This document shows, piece after piece, positions 1 to 11,500 of a DNA stretch of 64,000 nt. Source of the DNA: Acanthaster planci (lineage: Eukaryota; Echinodermata; Asteroidea; Valvatida; Acanthasteridae). The stretch is from assembly GCF_001949145.1 (NCBI RefSeq), contig NW_019091539.1, forward strand, positions 732,879-796,878. The letters are read 5' to 3'. The position numbers and the translations under genes are program-made. Position 1 is the first letter of the stretch. Every line of letters starts with the position of its first letter. The notes under the pieces were generated by a model. It was not told where the DNA came from, ran no database searches, and worked only from the letters and a program-made list of their open reading frames with translations.

Positions 1-594
1 TCTGCTTTTGATAGAAACAGAGCATGCGAAGGCACACATAATCATATTGATATTGCACTGGGTTTCTTGAAAATTGAGACGATGTTCCTCAACAAATTGT
101 TCCAAGCCTTGACAGACAGAGAGAGGAGACAGCAGCTTTCAGTAATAAGTTCCGATGTACAGTATGCCTTGAACATAAAACACTTGTGCCAGCATGAAAT
201 TACACAAATAGGCCACTCTTTATCCCTATTAATCGACCTCAACTTTTTACAAGTTTTCTGAAACCTTTAGACTGTGTGACAGAGCCAAGTCAAATTTGTT
301 CATACATTGGCGACTGCTGGGGGAGAAGGCCAATAAATTGAATAACAAACACTGACCAAACTGAACGTTTTGTGAACAACATCTGCAAATCATTCAATGA
401 TTCCATGGTACAAGAACCAAACAACACATTCTACGTACTTGAACATTTTCCCTTCCTTTTTTGGGAACAATAGCAATCCGGTTGGAATGGTCCAACCGAA
501 CACAAAGGTTTCCAGCTTGAAATTGAGATGCTCCCTAATCCCTCAACAAATTATCAAAAAAACTCCTTCAGGATTCTGAAAGCCTTGGTTAGGG

Positions 595-713
595 CTAATG
601 TATTGTATTGTCTTCACCTGGCTTCTTTTCAGCTGGCGATGTGTCCATTTCTTCAGCAAACTCGTCATCCACTGGAGCCATGAGATCCGTTAACACATCC
701 ACCACATCGTCTC
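595..713 (-). CDS. Terminal coding exon of an unidentified small acidic protein
   Basis: A strong acceptor (pyrimidine tract, then TTTTGTAACAG) opens an exon of 2 nt plus 38 codons and a TAG. The peptide is acidic (VDDEFAEEMD near the middle) and ends AEKKPGEDNTIH. The composition is clearly protein-like, and the other frames of the exon stop early. The intron is phase 1. The nearest good upstream start on this strand is a 19-nt first exon at 5148-5166 whose donor is also phase 1; joining them would give a 45-residue protein, but unseen exons may lie between. I do not recognise the family. The 3'UTR probably runs toward the window start; I saw no AATAAA there. Confidence 0.6.
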
Positions 714-2233
714 CTGTTACAAAATACAAGAAAGACAGGGGTTGAACGGCCACAACTTAGTTGTTTACAAACATCCATTTTGCAAAGATTCCAAGCAAAC
801 CTAGCACATTTGACATGCATGGAATTACATTTATTCTAAACATGTCTCAGTGGCTATTGCCAGTACCAGTGCAAGCATAGACCAGTGTGGACTTACAACT
901 TGAACATGGAGGGCATTACATTGAACCACTGGAGACCATCAAATGTGGCCCTCCACTGCACAGCCTACTTTACAATAACGAAACACCTGGCAGTCTGCAG
1001 ACGTGACGCCCCATTGCCCATGACACTTTGAACATGCAACAACAGTTATGTTCTTATAATGTCCCCTTCTGTGGCCCCCCTAAGAGTTTCCTTGTTATCT
1101 GAACAGCTGACGAATGCTTGGGATGAGTCACCATGCAACTGTGACAACCATATCTGTCTGTATGAGGTGGCATGGGGTGCAAGACTTGGAGCCTACTATC
1201 AGGTTCATTGGTGCTATTCAAAAGCAGTTTATTTCCAGAAAATGTAGCCTGTGAAACAGCAGTGGACATTTCGCCGGTTCACGGTCCTCATATGTTTTTA
1301 TTGTACCATCACAGAAACTGAACATGTGCGGTAGGCCCAAGTGTTTTTGGATACCTAGGAAATTTACCAAGGCAAACCCTCATGTAGTTCCATGCTTTGT
1401 ACATCTACGGTGTGATTAAAACACTGACATGACTGACACTGTGAATTTGTATTCACAAGCTGGAATTTGGACTTAGTGCAATTTCAGACCTTTTTCATAA
1501 AAAACACCTGTTCAGAGCTACAACAACAAAGAGAAAATTGCATTTAGTGCAAAAACCTCCAAAATGTCCACAGCGGCTCCTGAACCTAACGTTAGGTCCC
1601 AGAGTTTTCAGTCACGCATCATAACCACGTGTCCATGTCCTAGCTCCGCAACAACAGTAATTTTGGTCATTTTGGCATCAATTCTATGCTGACATTAAAA
1701 AAAAATTGAACCTAGGTGCAGGCAAATATTCATGACATTGTAGAAAAAAATTGGTGTCACTGTCACGCAGAGAGGACTTTTTGCCATGAGATGAAGTCAT
1801 AGAAATTTCATGCACGGCCAGGTGGACAGCTGGTTTATATAAACTGATCCAGAACTGTTGAGACCGTCACACTCTGGTAAGTGTATGGACGTTGATTTTC
1901 GACTTGGAACCTAAGTAACTGGAACTCATGCCCACTCCCACCCCATGCCAACTTGGATCCAATACCGACTCAGACCGACCCACCCACCCACCTTGCAACC
2001 ATAGTCCACTCATATTATGCCACTTTAGTCACATGACTTCTAGTTCAACCTAGCACGAACAAAAAATTGGCCTTTACCTGCCAATTCAAATCAGTAAACA
2101 TCAAAGATACCCTGACATATTTTGATAAAATCTTGACGAGAATAGTGGGAATCATCAGGGCTGGTATCCAGACCGATAGTGATATTGAATGTTCATTACA
2201 TTGCACATGTGCAGTGTGTGGTGCACCACGTAA

Positions 2234-2284
2234 ATGGCCAAAGTATGGAGATATGCAGATCGTCTTGTGAGGAGAGGTAGGATG
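2234..2284 (+). CDS. Candidate first exon, basic N-terminus
   Basis: ATGGCC with A at -3, 17 codons (MAKVWRYADRLVRRGRM), then the perfect donor GTAAGT in phase 0. The peptide is strongly basic, as a mitochondrial or nuclear N-terminus could be. No partner exon was found on the plus strand, and the opposite strand also has an open frame here. Chance cannot be excluded. Confidence 0.22.
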
Positions 2285-2992
2285 GTAAGTACAAGCTCTG
2301 AATTTAGCCAAAAATAGCTGGTTACACGGTCAAAAAACCATAAGGCACGTGATTTATATGATCCAGTGATGGCTTTTGGGGTAGATTTGAATGGGTGCAG
2401 TTTCGTCTATTGGTGTTTTCAAATGGGACCAAATAAAACAGATTTCAAACATTTTCAAAGATGAATTCAGTCACCGTTCGACCATGTTTTACCACACACC
2501 AGAGTGGGCCCAGTACCTAGACCCAGTGATTGGATGATGAAACTCTCTGTGACATCCAGGAGCCTTTGTCACGTTTGTGACCCAGTGATGAAACCCAAAA
2601 CTTCCTGAATATCCTGAAATCCTAAAAACCCTGAAATATCATGGTGGTTGTAATAATGCGAGCGCGACGCATAAAGCCCCTATGGTGTGGAAATTTTGGG
2701 TTCTAGATGCTCTGTGGTGCAATCTGAGGCATTTTCTGGCACATTTTCCTGACATTTTCTCCTGTTTACAGCATGAGATTAAGGTGAGATTTGTAGGCCT
2801 AAATTGAACAAGTTGGCATCTCTGTAGACAGGGTCAGAAAATACACCAAATATAAGGTGTCCCCTCATAATTTCCCTCAAAATTCAAAATACTGCCCTCT
2901 TTTCACATTAACCAGAGGCCTACAGTAATTGAGCATGATCTACCTAAGAGAATAAGCCTTACCGCAAAAACTGCACATGTGATTTTGTGTTT

Positions 2993-3065
2993 GGTAGAAA
3001 GGCATTGTGGGAAGGTAAAAGATTCAATGTTTGCACCATTTTCCTTTCCACAATGCCTTTCTACC
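2993..3065. repeat. Fold-back hairpin, 23-bp arms
   Basis: The left arm 2993-3015 (GGTAGAAAGGCATTGTGG...) and the right arm 3042-3065 are inverted copies with about one mismatch or offset, separated by roughly 27 nt. As RNA this would be a hairpin of about 73 nt, the size of a miRNA precursor. As DNA it could be a very short fold-back transposon remnant. Nothing in the sequence decides between them. Confidence 0.6.
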
Positions 3066-3441
3066 ATTGTGCAAAATCTCCTATTAGGGTTTTCAGTTCT
3101 GCGTCATGTACACGAAGACGCATACATGTACATGGGGCTATCTACGCTGCGCCACAAACTCTCACAATATTACTCTCGAAAATAGAGGACTATTTAACCC
3201 TAACAGTCCCAAATCCTCCAATAGCAATACGATTTTACATACACCCTAGGGGGTTGGGGTTAATATCGTATATGTAAGAATTCCACACCAATCGAAAGCT
3301 TAGAGTTTCATCTTTCCAAACATGTCATTAAAACAGCCATTGGATACCCCTTTGTTTACCTAGCGATCCATGAATGAATGCCCTTTGCTCTGCCCCGTTC
3401 ATCACGAAACTTCCGAAAGCACGCACGTGGCCCGCGCTTAC

Positions 3442-3521
3442 TGGTTGGAAAAACGAAATGCCAACTTTGACGACCTGTTCGCGATCGCACACAATGTGAT
3501 CGGCAGAATGATGGGTTTCAT
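3442..3521 (-). CDS. Candidate first exon with signal-peptide-like N-terminus
   Basis: ATG with A at -3, then MKPIILPITLCAIA, a short hydrophobic stretch resembling a signal peptide, 26 codons in all, ending at CCA|GTAAGC (phase 2). It sits inside the presumed 4.4-kb intron of the acidic-protein gene on the same strand. A plausible acceptor (CCCTTCAG) lies just upstream of the ATG. No compatible downstream exon could be fixed. Confidence 0.27.
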
Positions 3522-5147
3522 TGTAATCCTGAAGGGTTAATCTGCAATCATATGTTTACACAACCCCGTAAAGTTTTCTACGAAGGAAGTTACAAGGTAA
3601 ATGACGCTAAGTATCAATTTTAAGGGACACATCCTCAAATATCGCAGTAAGTGGAATCATTACATGAATTTTACATATCTCTTATAGTACATATGTGATT
3701 TTGAGGTCTATATTATGGGTAGTTTTGCACAGAGAATGAAATTTATACAGCTATTCCTGAGCTCTTTTGACCAAGGATTTAGACCTCGCATGTGCGTGTG
3801 CGCAAGGTCAATTCATCGGGAGCTGTCACTCTCAACTGAATGGTGGTGCGACTGGTCAAAAACAGGCCATTGGCAACTTGCCCTCTTTTGGGTGCTAGTT
3901 TATTTTTTATTGAATTATTTTTTGTTTATATGCCAACCACTGGAAATATGTTAAATTACACATTTAAATGTCTCATTTTTGTACCAATTAGGCCAAGTTC
4001 GATTTCTTGCCACTCCAAAGACAAAAATCTTTAAAATATTTGCAAAATATAGATTAAAATAAGGGTCTTTTGGGGAAAAAAATCAGTAATATAGCCGACC
4101 ATATGCCAATACCACGGTAACTAATGGAAAATGCAAAGCAACGTACCACTGGATATTTTATTTTATTGAAGCTTTTATGTAAAACTTTATGTACTGCAAG
4201 TTTGGTGATTATATTTACGTTAATAAACATTTTCGACGTTCGCAATGCATTGTGGGTTTGGATGACATACATGCAATGCATTTTATGCACAACCCTATGG
4301 GAGAAGTGTACCTGAATAACATTAATCTGTTTCCATTTAATTTCACACTCCAATTCAAGCCGCCCCCTTCTGACAAAGTGTTGCATTATTGGTTTGGGAC
4401 GAAGATATTCACAAACTTCGAAGTTTAAAGCTCGGCAGAGAAGGAAAATTCAGAGAATTCCTTCCAATAACACTATTTTTTGTCACGGACCGTGCTTTGA
4501 CTAATTCGTGAATATTAATGTTCTAGTATTGTCCAATCAAAATTACGACTTGCAGCTTGACATGGAAGAGCCATCGAGACGATGAGGGGTCAAGTGACGT
4601 AATGTTCAACGGCCTTATTTTAAAGATGGCGACTTTGAGAGCGGGCCCGTTAGATTGAATGGATAAAGGCAAAAAGACTGGAAAATACCTCAATAACGGG
4701 AGTGAAATCATTCAATAAATGATTTTTAAAAAGCAGAAGGGTCAAGAATCATGTTCATGTGCAAAAGAAATTGCGCCCACGATGATAAGTGGATGCGCCG
4801 AAATGTTCAATACGCCGACTTGAAATTGCGTATACGGATGTGTGGCCAAGGATGGATCGGGAGTGAGGGTCCGTGCCACACAGTGGGGCTAGGCCTACTC
4901 CTACTTACAATAAGGCTTAGGCCTACGCCTATCCAAAAATTAAAATGTAGGTCTCTCTTCTGTTATTTACAATCCCCTACAGGGCTAACCTGATCCTTGA
5001 ACGCTTCCCTGAAACTGAAAAAGCCATTCCACGTTTCCCCCCCCCTCCCGAACATGTCGGGAATACACGTCGACCTATTATTGCCATTGACATGACTGAA
5101 GATTTCAAAGCCTAAAGGCCTCATTTTACAATAGTGTCACATCTCAC

Positions 5148-5166
5148 CTTTGTCTTGCGTCGCCAT
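5148..5166 (-). CDS. Candidate first coding exon (starts MATQDK)
   Basis: ATGGCG followed by five codons, then AAAG|GTGAGA, a good donor in phase 1. It lies in CpG-richer sequence typical of a start region. It matches the phase of the terminal exon at 595-713 and is on the same strand with no stronger gene between, so I infer they belong together. The exon is very short, so the evidence is only start context, donor and phase. An alternative is that it starts a different transcript with unseen exons in the 4.4-kb interval. Confidence 0.42.
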
Positions 5167-5310
5167 AACTTGTCCTCGACAGTAATTTTAGTGATTCTGA
5201 ACTTAATCTCTTCAACTTCCAGGCTTACAAAAGCTAACCGCTCGGCAGCACTTGCAACGACAACATTTGGAGTAGAAAATTCACGCAGCATTAACCCGTC
5301 GAACAAGAAA
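5167..5310. promoter_or_regulatory. Possible bidirectional CpG-rich promoter with an adjacent CRE
   Basis: Two ATGGCG starts on opposite strands lie 145 bp apart (5166 minus, 5311 plus), with CpG-rich sequence between and around them. Just inside the plus-strand start (5326-5335) is the palindrome ATGACGTCAT, a perfect CREB/ATF site. No TATA box is evident, which fits a housekeeping-type divergent promoter. This is inference from sequence layout only. Confidence 0.35.
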
Positions 5311-5475
5311 ATGGCGTCGGAAACGATGACGTCATCACTCGACCGTGAACGGTCACATATGGAACCCGTGACCAACCCGCTAGACTCGGAATCAGACGTA
5401 CTTTTGCTTTCACACCTGTGCAGAAGGTTGCGAACGCACCCCTGTCGCACTGGTTCAGGGTTTGTTGTCTATTAA
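5311..5475 (+). CDS. Candidate divergent small ORF (54 codons)
   Basis: Starts AAGAAAATGGCG, a favourable Kozak context, and runs 54 codons to TAA. The first half is Ser/Asp/Glu-rich. No canonical GTAAGT-type donor is visible inside it, so it is either a complete micro-ORF, a first exon with a weak donor (CAGAAG|GTTGCG), or chance. An overlapping minus-strand open frame covers the same DNA, which lowers confidence. No family recognised. Confidence 0.27.
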   Translation: MASETMTSSLDRERSHMEPVTNPLDSESDVLLLSHLCRRLRTHPCRTGSGFVVY

Positions 5476-5658
5476 ATGTACTGAAAAATGTAACTTTTAT
5501 GTTTTAAAAGGACCCATGCTTCCCTAGACAGCTGAGGGCGCAGCTGCTGTGATGTCATCCAGGAAGACACGGTTCAGCACATGTGGGCTTTCTGTTACAA
5601 TTGTAAATCTTGATTTACTCAATGAAAATATTTTCGAGCAAGGGCGTAAATTTGTGCT

Positions 5659-5697
5659 GGAAGGGGCGGGGTGAGGGGATGCGGAAGGGGGGGGGGT
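5659..5697 (+). other. G-run tract, quadruplex-prone
   Basis: Three successive GGGG runs followed by a run of about ten G within 40 nt, enough for an intramolecular G-quadruplex on the plus strand. It is isolated in otherwise AT-rich non-coding sequence. Confidence 0.5.
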
Positions 5698-5699
5698 GA

Positions 5700-8035
5700 C
5701 TTGCCCGGCTATGAAAATGTGGGGTGACGCCATATGACTCTTTTCAGCGGTCGATGCTCATGATATTGATGTACGGTGTCTAGGTATGACCTAGTCGTTG
5801 GCAGTCTGAAAAATTCTTCACAATCTGCTTTCATCTTTTGCTCACCACAAAAGGGTGATTCAATAGCCAACCCCCCAAAAAAAATGTTTTCGAAAAAAGG
5901 GTTGTACTTGTACTTCTACAATGAATCATCAAAGACAAAACCTAGGCCGCTGATCAAAACCTCACAAATGCAGGAGTTTTTGTACACAAACCAATAACCC
6001 TAGGCTTTATTAGTGGAAAAACATCAAACTTTTATTAATGAATATGGAAAAACATGAATTCATCAGCATAGAAAATCCCAAAAATCTGCCCCCCAAAAAA
6101 AATTGAATAGTGAAAAACAAAAAGTCTGAAACTATTCAACTTTTAGTTGGACAAGAAAAGCACGTATTCCGTCCCTTCACTCCCCATGTAACAGCACTTC
6201 CTATCCGACCAATTTTTGAAACTCAAACACGATTTCCGATGTAGCGTGCAGTCTTGACCCTCTTCCCTGACTTTGTAGCTTTAAGCTCAACAAATTATCC
6301 TTTTTTTGCAAAGCAGCATCAAAACGTGCTACCGACCCATGCAAAAAAGCACACGAAGGCCTATTTTCATAGAGTTTGAACTCAACAATGGCGTACAAGC
6401 TCAATCGACATCAAGTTCTGCACCGTGAACGGAGACGATGCTACGATTTGGAACACCCCCTTGGCGTATGCATCAATTGTTCTGAATTTCAGAAAAGTTC
6501 GTTCCACAATTTGTGAATATGGCCTAGCGCTCGTTTCCCACGCAGAGAACGAAGATAAAGCAATGCAAATCCAGTCTTGGGCCAAGACTACAGGTATAGC
6601 CAAGTCACTAATTGGACATACCAATTGGCTCTCCTCCATGCACCTATGAACGGATTACGTCTAATTGAAAAGTACAACACACCACACAATTTTTGTAAAA
6701 ATCTTTGAAATGTGTGTCACGTGACTTACATACAACACCGCATAATTACAAGTCTTGTAATTGTTGCGGCCGTCATGCGCATTTTACACCTTAATTAATT
6801 CTTCTGACAAAATGCACATTAATAAGTCAAATACCTAACTGCTGATAACCCTAAGAAAATAGCCCACTACTTGGCCTTTGATGAGGTTGTTGAATTTGTT
6901 CTTTCTTAAAAAAATAAATAACCAACTGCACATGGTCTACGAAGCTTGATGGTGTTACATGTAGGCGGTCTGTGGTGATTCTGTTGGGCACGATCGGTCC
7001 ATCTGCGAGGTCAGTCGATCTCCCGATCGGGTTGCCCTTTTTCGGTCCTGTTGGAAATCTCGGACTTTGGTTCCCCTTTTCAAAACAGTCTTTCAAAATT
7101 GTGAATTAGAATAAGTAAATCAGCTCGAATATGCTAGAATTATCGACTAATGCCGCGCAAGATCGATGGTCATGCAGATATAGACTGATCGCCGGGCCCA
7201 GTTCACAAAGAAACCAACAAGCCACTTTTCTCGACAACTATCCCTTTGACTTATGATGCTGGACGAATGATTTCTTGAACGTAGTATTATTGGGTTGTCA
7301 TCCAGATCACACCTCTTGATTAAAATGTCGCCTACGTGAACATGATTACAACCCAAAATGATGGTAACAAATCTTAAAATAATGCCAAAATTCAATGCGC
7401 AGTCTTGTCAACAACACATTCTTTCTTTCTATCTTTTGGAATTGTTTTTTCATTTTCCGGTCTCGAACAGAACCGTGTATGAAAAATATTAGTATAAAGC
7501 AAAACATGAAGGGCTTGAATGCTTAAACAGTTTAAAGATGTTTATCTATCCTCGGTTTGGAAGTTAAAGGTTAATAAGCCTTTTGCAAGTTAAAAATTGA
7601 ATAAATTTGGTACACTGTTTTCTTTAAGTCCACGCAAACATAACAATTTGAATTGCACCAATACGCTGTTTTCAATGGATAATAGAGGCACAAAGGAACC
7701 AGTCAATTCTAGAGATGATGGTCGCAATGCAAAAGCTTGCCCCGAATCACGAGGTATAGTAACAGTGTCTTTAGTCTGGGGAATTCGGTTTGTTTTCATC
7801 ACTGAAGCCTCCAAAGCAAATGCAATGTGACACTCAAAACGACTTTCATCCATGTAGTCAAGGAGTAACACTTAAGAAAGCCCTTGTCATGTGTTTCCGC
7901 TAGTGAATCACCCGTTCCAGTCTCTTTTATGCTCCCATTCAGCTGGATTCAAATGTCACAGATGGCAGATGTATGACCGAAGGTGTTGGGTGTAAGTCAA
8001 CGACTTCCGCGTAAGTTGGTGTTTGTGAGAGGAAC
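5700..8035. other. Non-coding stretch, no supported gene
   Basis: AT-rich sequence with open frames under 95 codons and no convincing splice-flanked exon. A short palindrome (AATTACAAG / CTTGTAATT) sits near 6755. A small ATGGCG-initiated frame near 6388 (42 codons) and a 93-codon minus-strand frame at 7590-7871 read weakly protein-like, but I cannot support either. Part of this may be 3'UTR of the zinc-finger gene at 8553. Confidence 0.4.
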
Positions 8036-8250
8036 CTATGTCGCACACTGATCACTCAACACGTGAATAAGCACGTGTTTTCCTGGATGCAACTTCTGGT
8101 GGAAGATTCAACCGCACTCTTGGCACAGGAATGACCTCGTTCCTGTGTAAATAGGCACGTGCTTCCAGACAGCCTGTGACGTGGGACATTTCAGGGAACA
8201 AAAGATGCAAGAGGATCGTTTCAGGAGAACTGGATATAAGCCACTGTACA
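8036..8250 (-). pseudogene. Decayed two-finger C2H2 zinc-finger relic
   Basis: On the minus strand, one frame reads C-x2-C-x12-H-x3-Y followed by the linker TGTRSF and a second C-x2-C-x12-H-x3-H. The first finger has Tyr (TAC, 8147-8149) where the second zinc His belongs; one C-to-T change explains it. The second finger is interrupted two residues after its second Cys by TGA (8108-8110), where a CGA or AGA Arg codon is usual. Otherwise spacing is perfect. The two fingers also share the DNA word CACGTGCYTATT, as tandem fingers do. It lies about 0.3 kb downstream of the intact zinc-finger gene, same strand, so it is probably a former 3' part or a neighbouring paralogue. Confidence 0.75.
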
Positions 8251-8552
8251 TGTCATCTACATCTGTGGCGTCGTGTTCTATCTGATGAGTTAATGGGCCT
8301 GTTTCTTTCACAAGGATCTGGATCTCGATCAGCGATCTCAACGCTGGTTAGATCCACCATCAAGCAGCTCTGGTGTCAGTGGACCAACGCCACAATATGA
8401 AGCAACCATTCCCGCTGTACCAGACTTTGCAGAGGTAGATCCTTGAGTTGGACCCAGTCAAGAGTCTTGTTGAACTAAACTATTCGTGGAATTTGTGTGC
8501 CTGGAAGGTTTGGCATACCTTCTGATGCCCTACTGGAGATGTAGACACTCTA

Positions 8553-11500
8553 TCATCTCTTCATTTTGTCGTGGGTGCACGTTTTGAGGTGGTTTTTGAA
8601 ATCTGTGTACGACTGAAAACCTCTGTGACAACAAGCACACGAGAATGGACAAAGCACTGCATGAATGTGGTTAATATGGAACCTCTGCGCATTAGGACCA
8701 CGAAAGTGTTTGTCGCATCTTTCGCAGTGCAGAGGATCTTTGGCTTCCGACGTTTTCATTGTTTCTTTACATCTTGACTGAGAGACAAGAGTTGCCTTCA
8801 AAGTAAGAAATTCAACATGGTAGCGTTTACGATGCCAATTTTGGTGTCTTTGTGACCTAATTCCGTCGCCGAACCGCCAACCACAAAAGAAACACACACG
8901 ATACCTGCATTTGTATCGCAACCATCTTTTGGGATGTATGATAGATTCATTGCTGTTATGTCCGTCGGATGTACATTTTAGGAATCCCCTTTTCACCGAG
9001 GATGATGATTGGACAGAAGACCAACTGCCTGAGAAACCAGTCCCCTGTCGCTTTTCATCTTCTAGTTTGCACGATTTCTCATGCCTTGTCAAACTAGAGC
9101 TACAAGAGAACCGCGCTGCGCATCCCCTACAAGTGTACGGTTTCTCCTTTGTGTGGATGCGCTCGTGAATTTTGACGTATCCTCCACTAGAGAATCCCTT
9201 GTTGCAATATTTGCAGCGAAAGGGTTTCATACCATCGTGGGTCAGGCTGTGAAGCTTGAGCGAGTAATTCCGGGCGAAGCTCTTGCCACACGTGTCACAC
9301 ACATATGGTTTTTCTCCTGTGTGCGTCCGTTCGTGAATGACGCAGTCCTTTCGTGTCCAGAAACCCCAACCGCAGTAGACGCACTTGTGCGGCTTTGTCT
9401 GAAGGGCCTGGCTTTGAAATCGTCTAACCTCCAAGTGCGAGCCTGACTTCAAATTTTCTCGGAATAAGACACCGTTGTTTTTGCGTTGTTCGTCTCGCAC
9501 AGAATCAGGGGAAGCAACGTCATACGTTTGATGAGGAAATGCGTGGCTCTTTCTGTGTTCTGTTAGACCTTTTTTGGAACTGAAGCATCGAGCACACTGT
9601 CGACACCTGTACTCTGTCTCGCTTGCGTGCATCATTAAATGCAACTTCAGAGCATAGCCATGAGAAAAGTTCTTGTGACAGACTCTGCACGTGACAACAG
9701 CATGTTTGGCTCTCCTTTGTTTACTCATTTTCGTCGATGATGTAAACTTGAAATTTCTGAAACACTGCGCGTTTGTGTTTACTTCCTCCAAACCTTCAAC
9801 TTCAACGTTGTGGAATGGGGAACGGTCGGCAGAGGTTTCTGCTGAACTAATAGGAAGCTTGGCAGCAGCAGGTTCATCGCTGGAAAGATCTTTATCCACA
9901 GTCATAGATGGAGTGGAGCCGAATTCTTCTTCACTGCGCGATTGGTGCCTAGCTCTAGGGCCCATATGCAAGTTTTCCAAGTGTGCTTTGAGTTTTCCTT
10001 TGGTCTTGAAGTTCTGAGAACACAAACTGCAAAAAAAGCCGCACGACTGTAGATGAAGTTGGAGTTGTTCTCTCTTGTTGAAAATTTCCTTGCAATTACT
10101 ACAAGACAATCTGTTTCTCTTATGAAGCGTTCTTCTCTGTCTGCATTGGTGACGTCTGAAGACGTCTGAATTGCTAAACTGCCACCCACAATAGGTACAC
10201 TTGTATCGCCTTGTTCGTCTCTTTATTGAGGAATCACTGACGCAGCTAGAATTTGAAGAGGAAAACAGTTTTTCTGTCAATGCAACTCCAGGTTCCTGGT
10301 GATTGAAAGAGAAAGTTTCTGTGGGAACGTGGCAGTCCTCCACATCAGTGTTCTCTCCGAGATCTCTATTTCCTTCTGCAGAGGTGTGTGCCATCGAATA
10401 AGTCCTAAACCTACGATTGAAGGATCTGTACTCTTCTACAGCCTCGTCATAGAGAGACGCTGTTGTTCGGTCAACTTGCTGGTCTCGTCGGGACAAAAAT
10501 ATCACGATTGCGTCCTCCGGATTTGCTTGGTCAGAGATCACGTTGGTTCGCTGGTGCTTCGATGATTTAGGATTACTTAGGGCAGCAAGTGCTTGCTTAT
10601 CCCCAAAGAATTTTGATGCTAATACCCTGACGACCTCAACATGGTCACTTCGGATATGCCTCTCCAGATCGTCTACTCCCTCGTGTGTCGTTTTGCAAAG
10701 ACAGCAAGCGTGACGCGCGATCCAGGGGTGGTGTTGTTTCTGATGCAAAAGAAGACCACTTATGCGTCGGAAAGACTGTTTACAGTTCGCACAGACAATG
10801 GGTTTCTCCTCTGAATGGGTCAGCATGTGCTTCTTGAGTGAATACGGGCGGGACAGTTTCTTCCCGCAAACTTTGCACGAATACGGTTTGAAACCTGTGT
10901 GCGTGTTTTCGTGTTGGCGCCAGTCTTTCTTATCCCGGAATCTCTTGGTGCAGTGAGTGCAGTTGTACCGCACAGGACCTCTGTGTATGTGTTGTGCAAC
11001 CCTGACAACTCCATGTGTCGCTTGGTACTGCATAATATCGCTCCTTTGTGTCACATCCGTTCTCCGTGCAACATGGCTAGTTTCTCCCGAGTGCCAGTCG
11101 AGATGAATTTCGCCTCTTGTTTTCAGGTCGAATCCATTGGGATAAAACTTGGTAAACAACTCTGGATTTCCGCACTGGTGAGCCTGTACATGCCTGGCTA
11201 AGACACTTCCCTGATTAAAGACACACAGGCAAATTTTACACTGGTATTTGTTGTTTTTAGCGTGGGTCAGCTCGTGCGACCTTTGTCCACTACGATCTCG
11301 GAATGTGGAGCGGCAGTACAAGCAGGCGTACGGCTTGATGCCCGTATGACCCATCATGTGCACTTTCAGCGAGTACAGACGGGATAGCCTCTTTCCACAG
11401 ACACTGCACTCATACGGTTTGAAACCAGTGTGGGTGTTCTCGTGTTGGCGGCAGTCTTTCTTATCGTGAAACGCTTTGTTGCAGTACTGGCACACGAATC

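Noticed and set aside
892-955. Minus-strand segment with acceptor GGCTGTGCAG and donor GTAAGT reading WRATFDGLQWFNVMPSMFK
   Set aside because: Splice sites look good, but its phases (0 in, 2 out) fit neither the first exon at 5148 nor the terminal exon at 595; joining it to the latter makes a stop at the junction.
2079-2155. Minus-strand segment reading ALMIPTILVKILSKYV with donor CAG|GTAAAG
   Set aside because: Could join exon 5148 in phase 1, but it leaves phase 0, which the terminal exon does not accept, and another frame is equally open. Not supported.
8280-8310. CTGATGAG near 8281 as a hammerhead ribozyme core
   Set aside because: No GAAA partner or stems at the required spacing.
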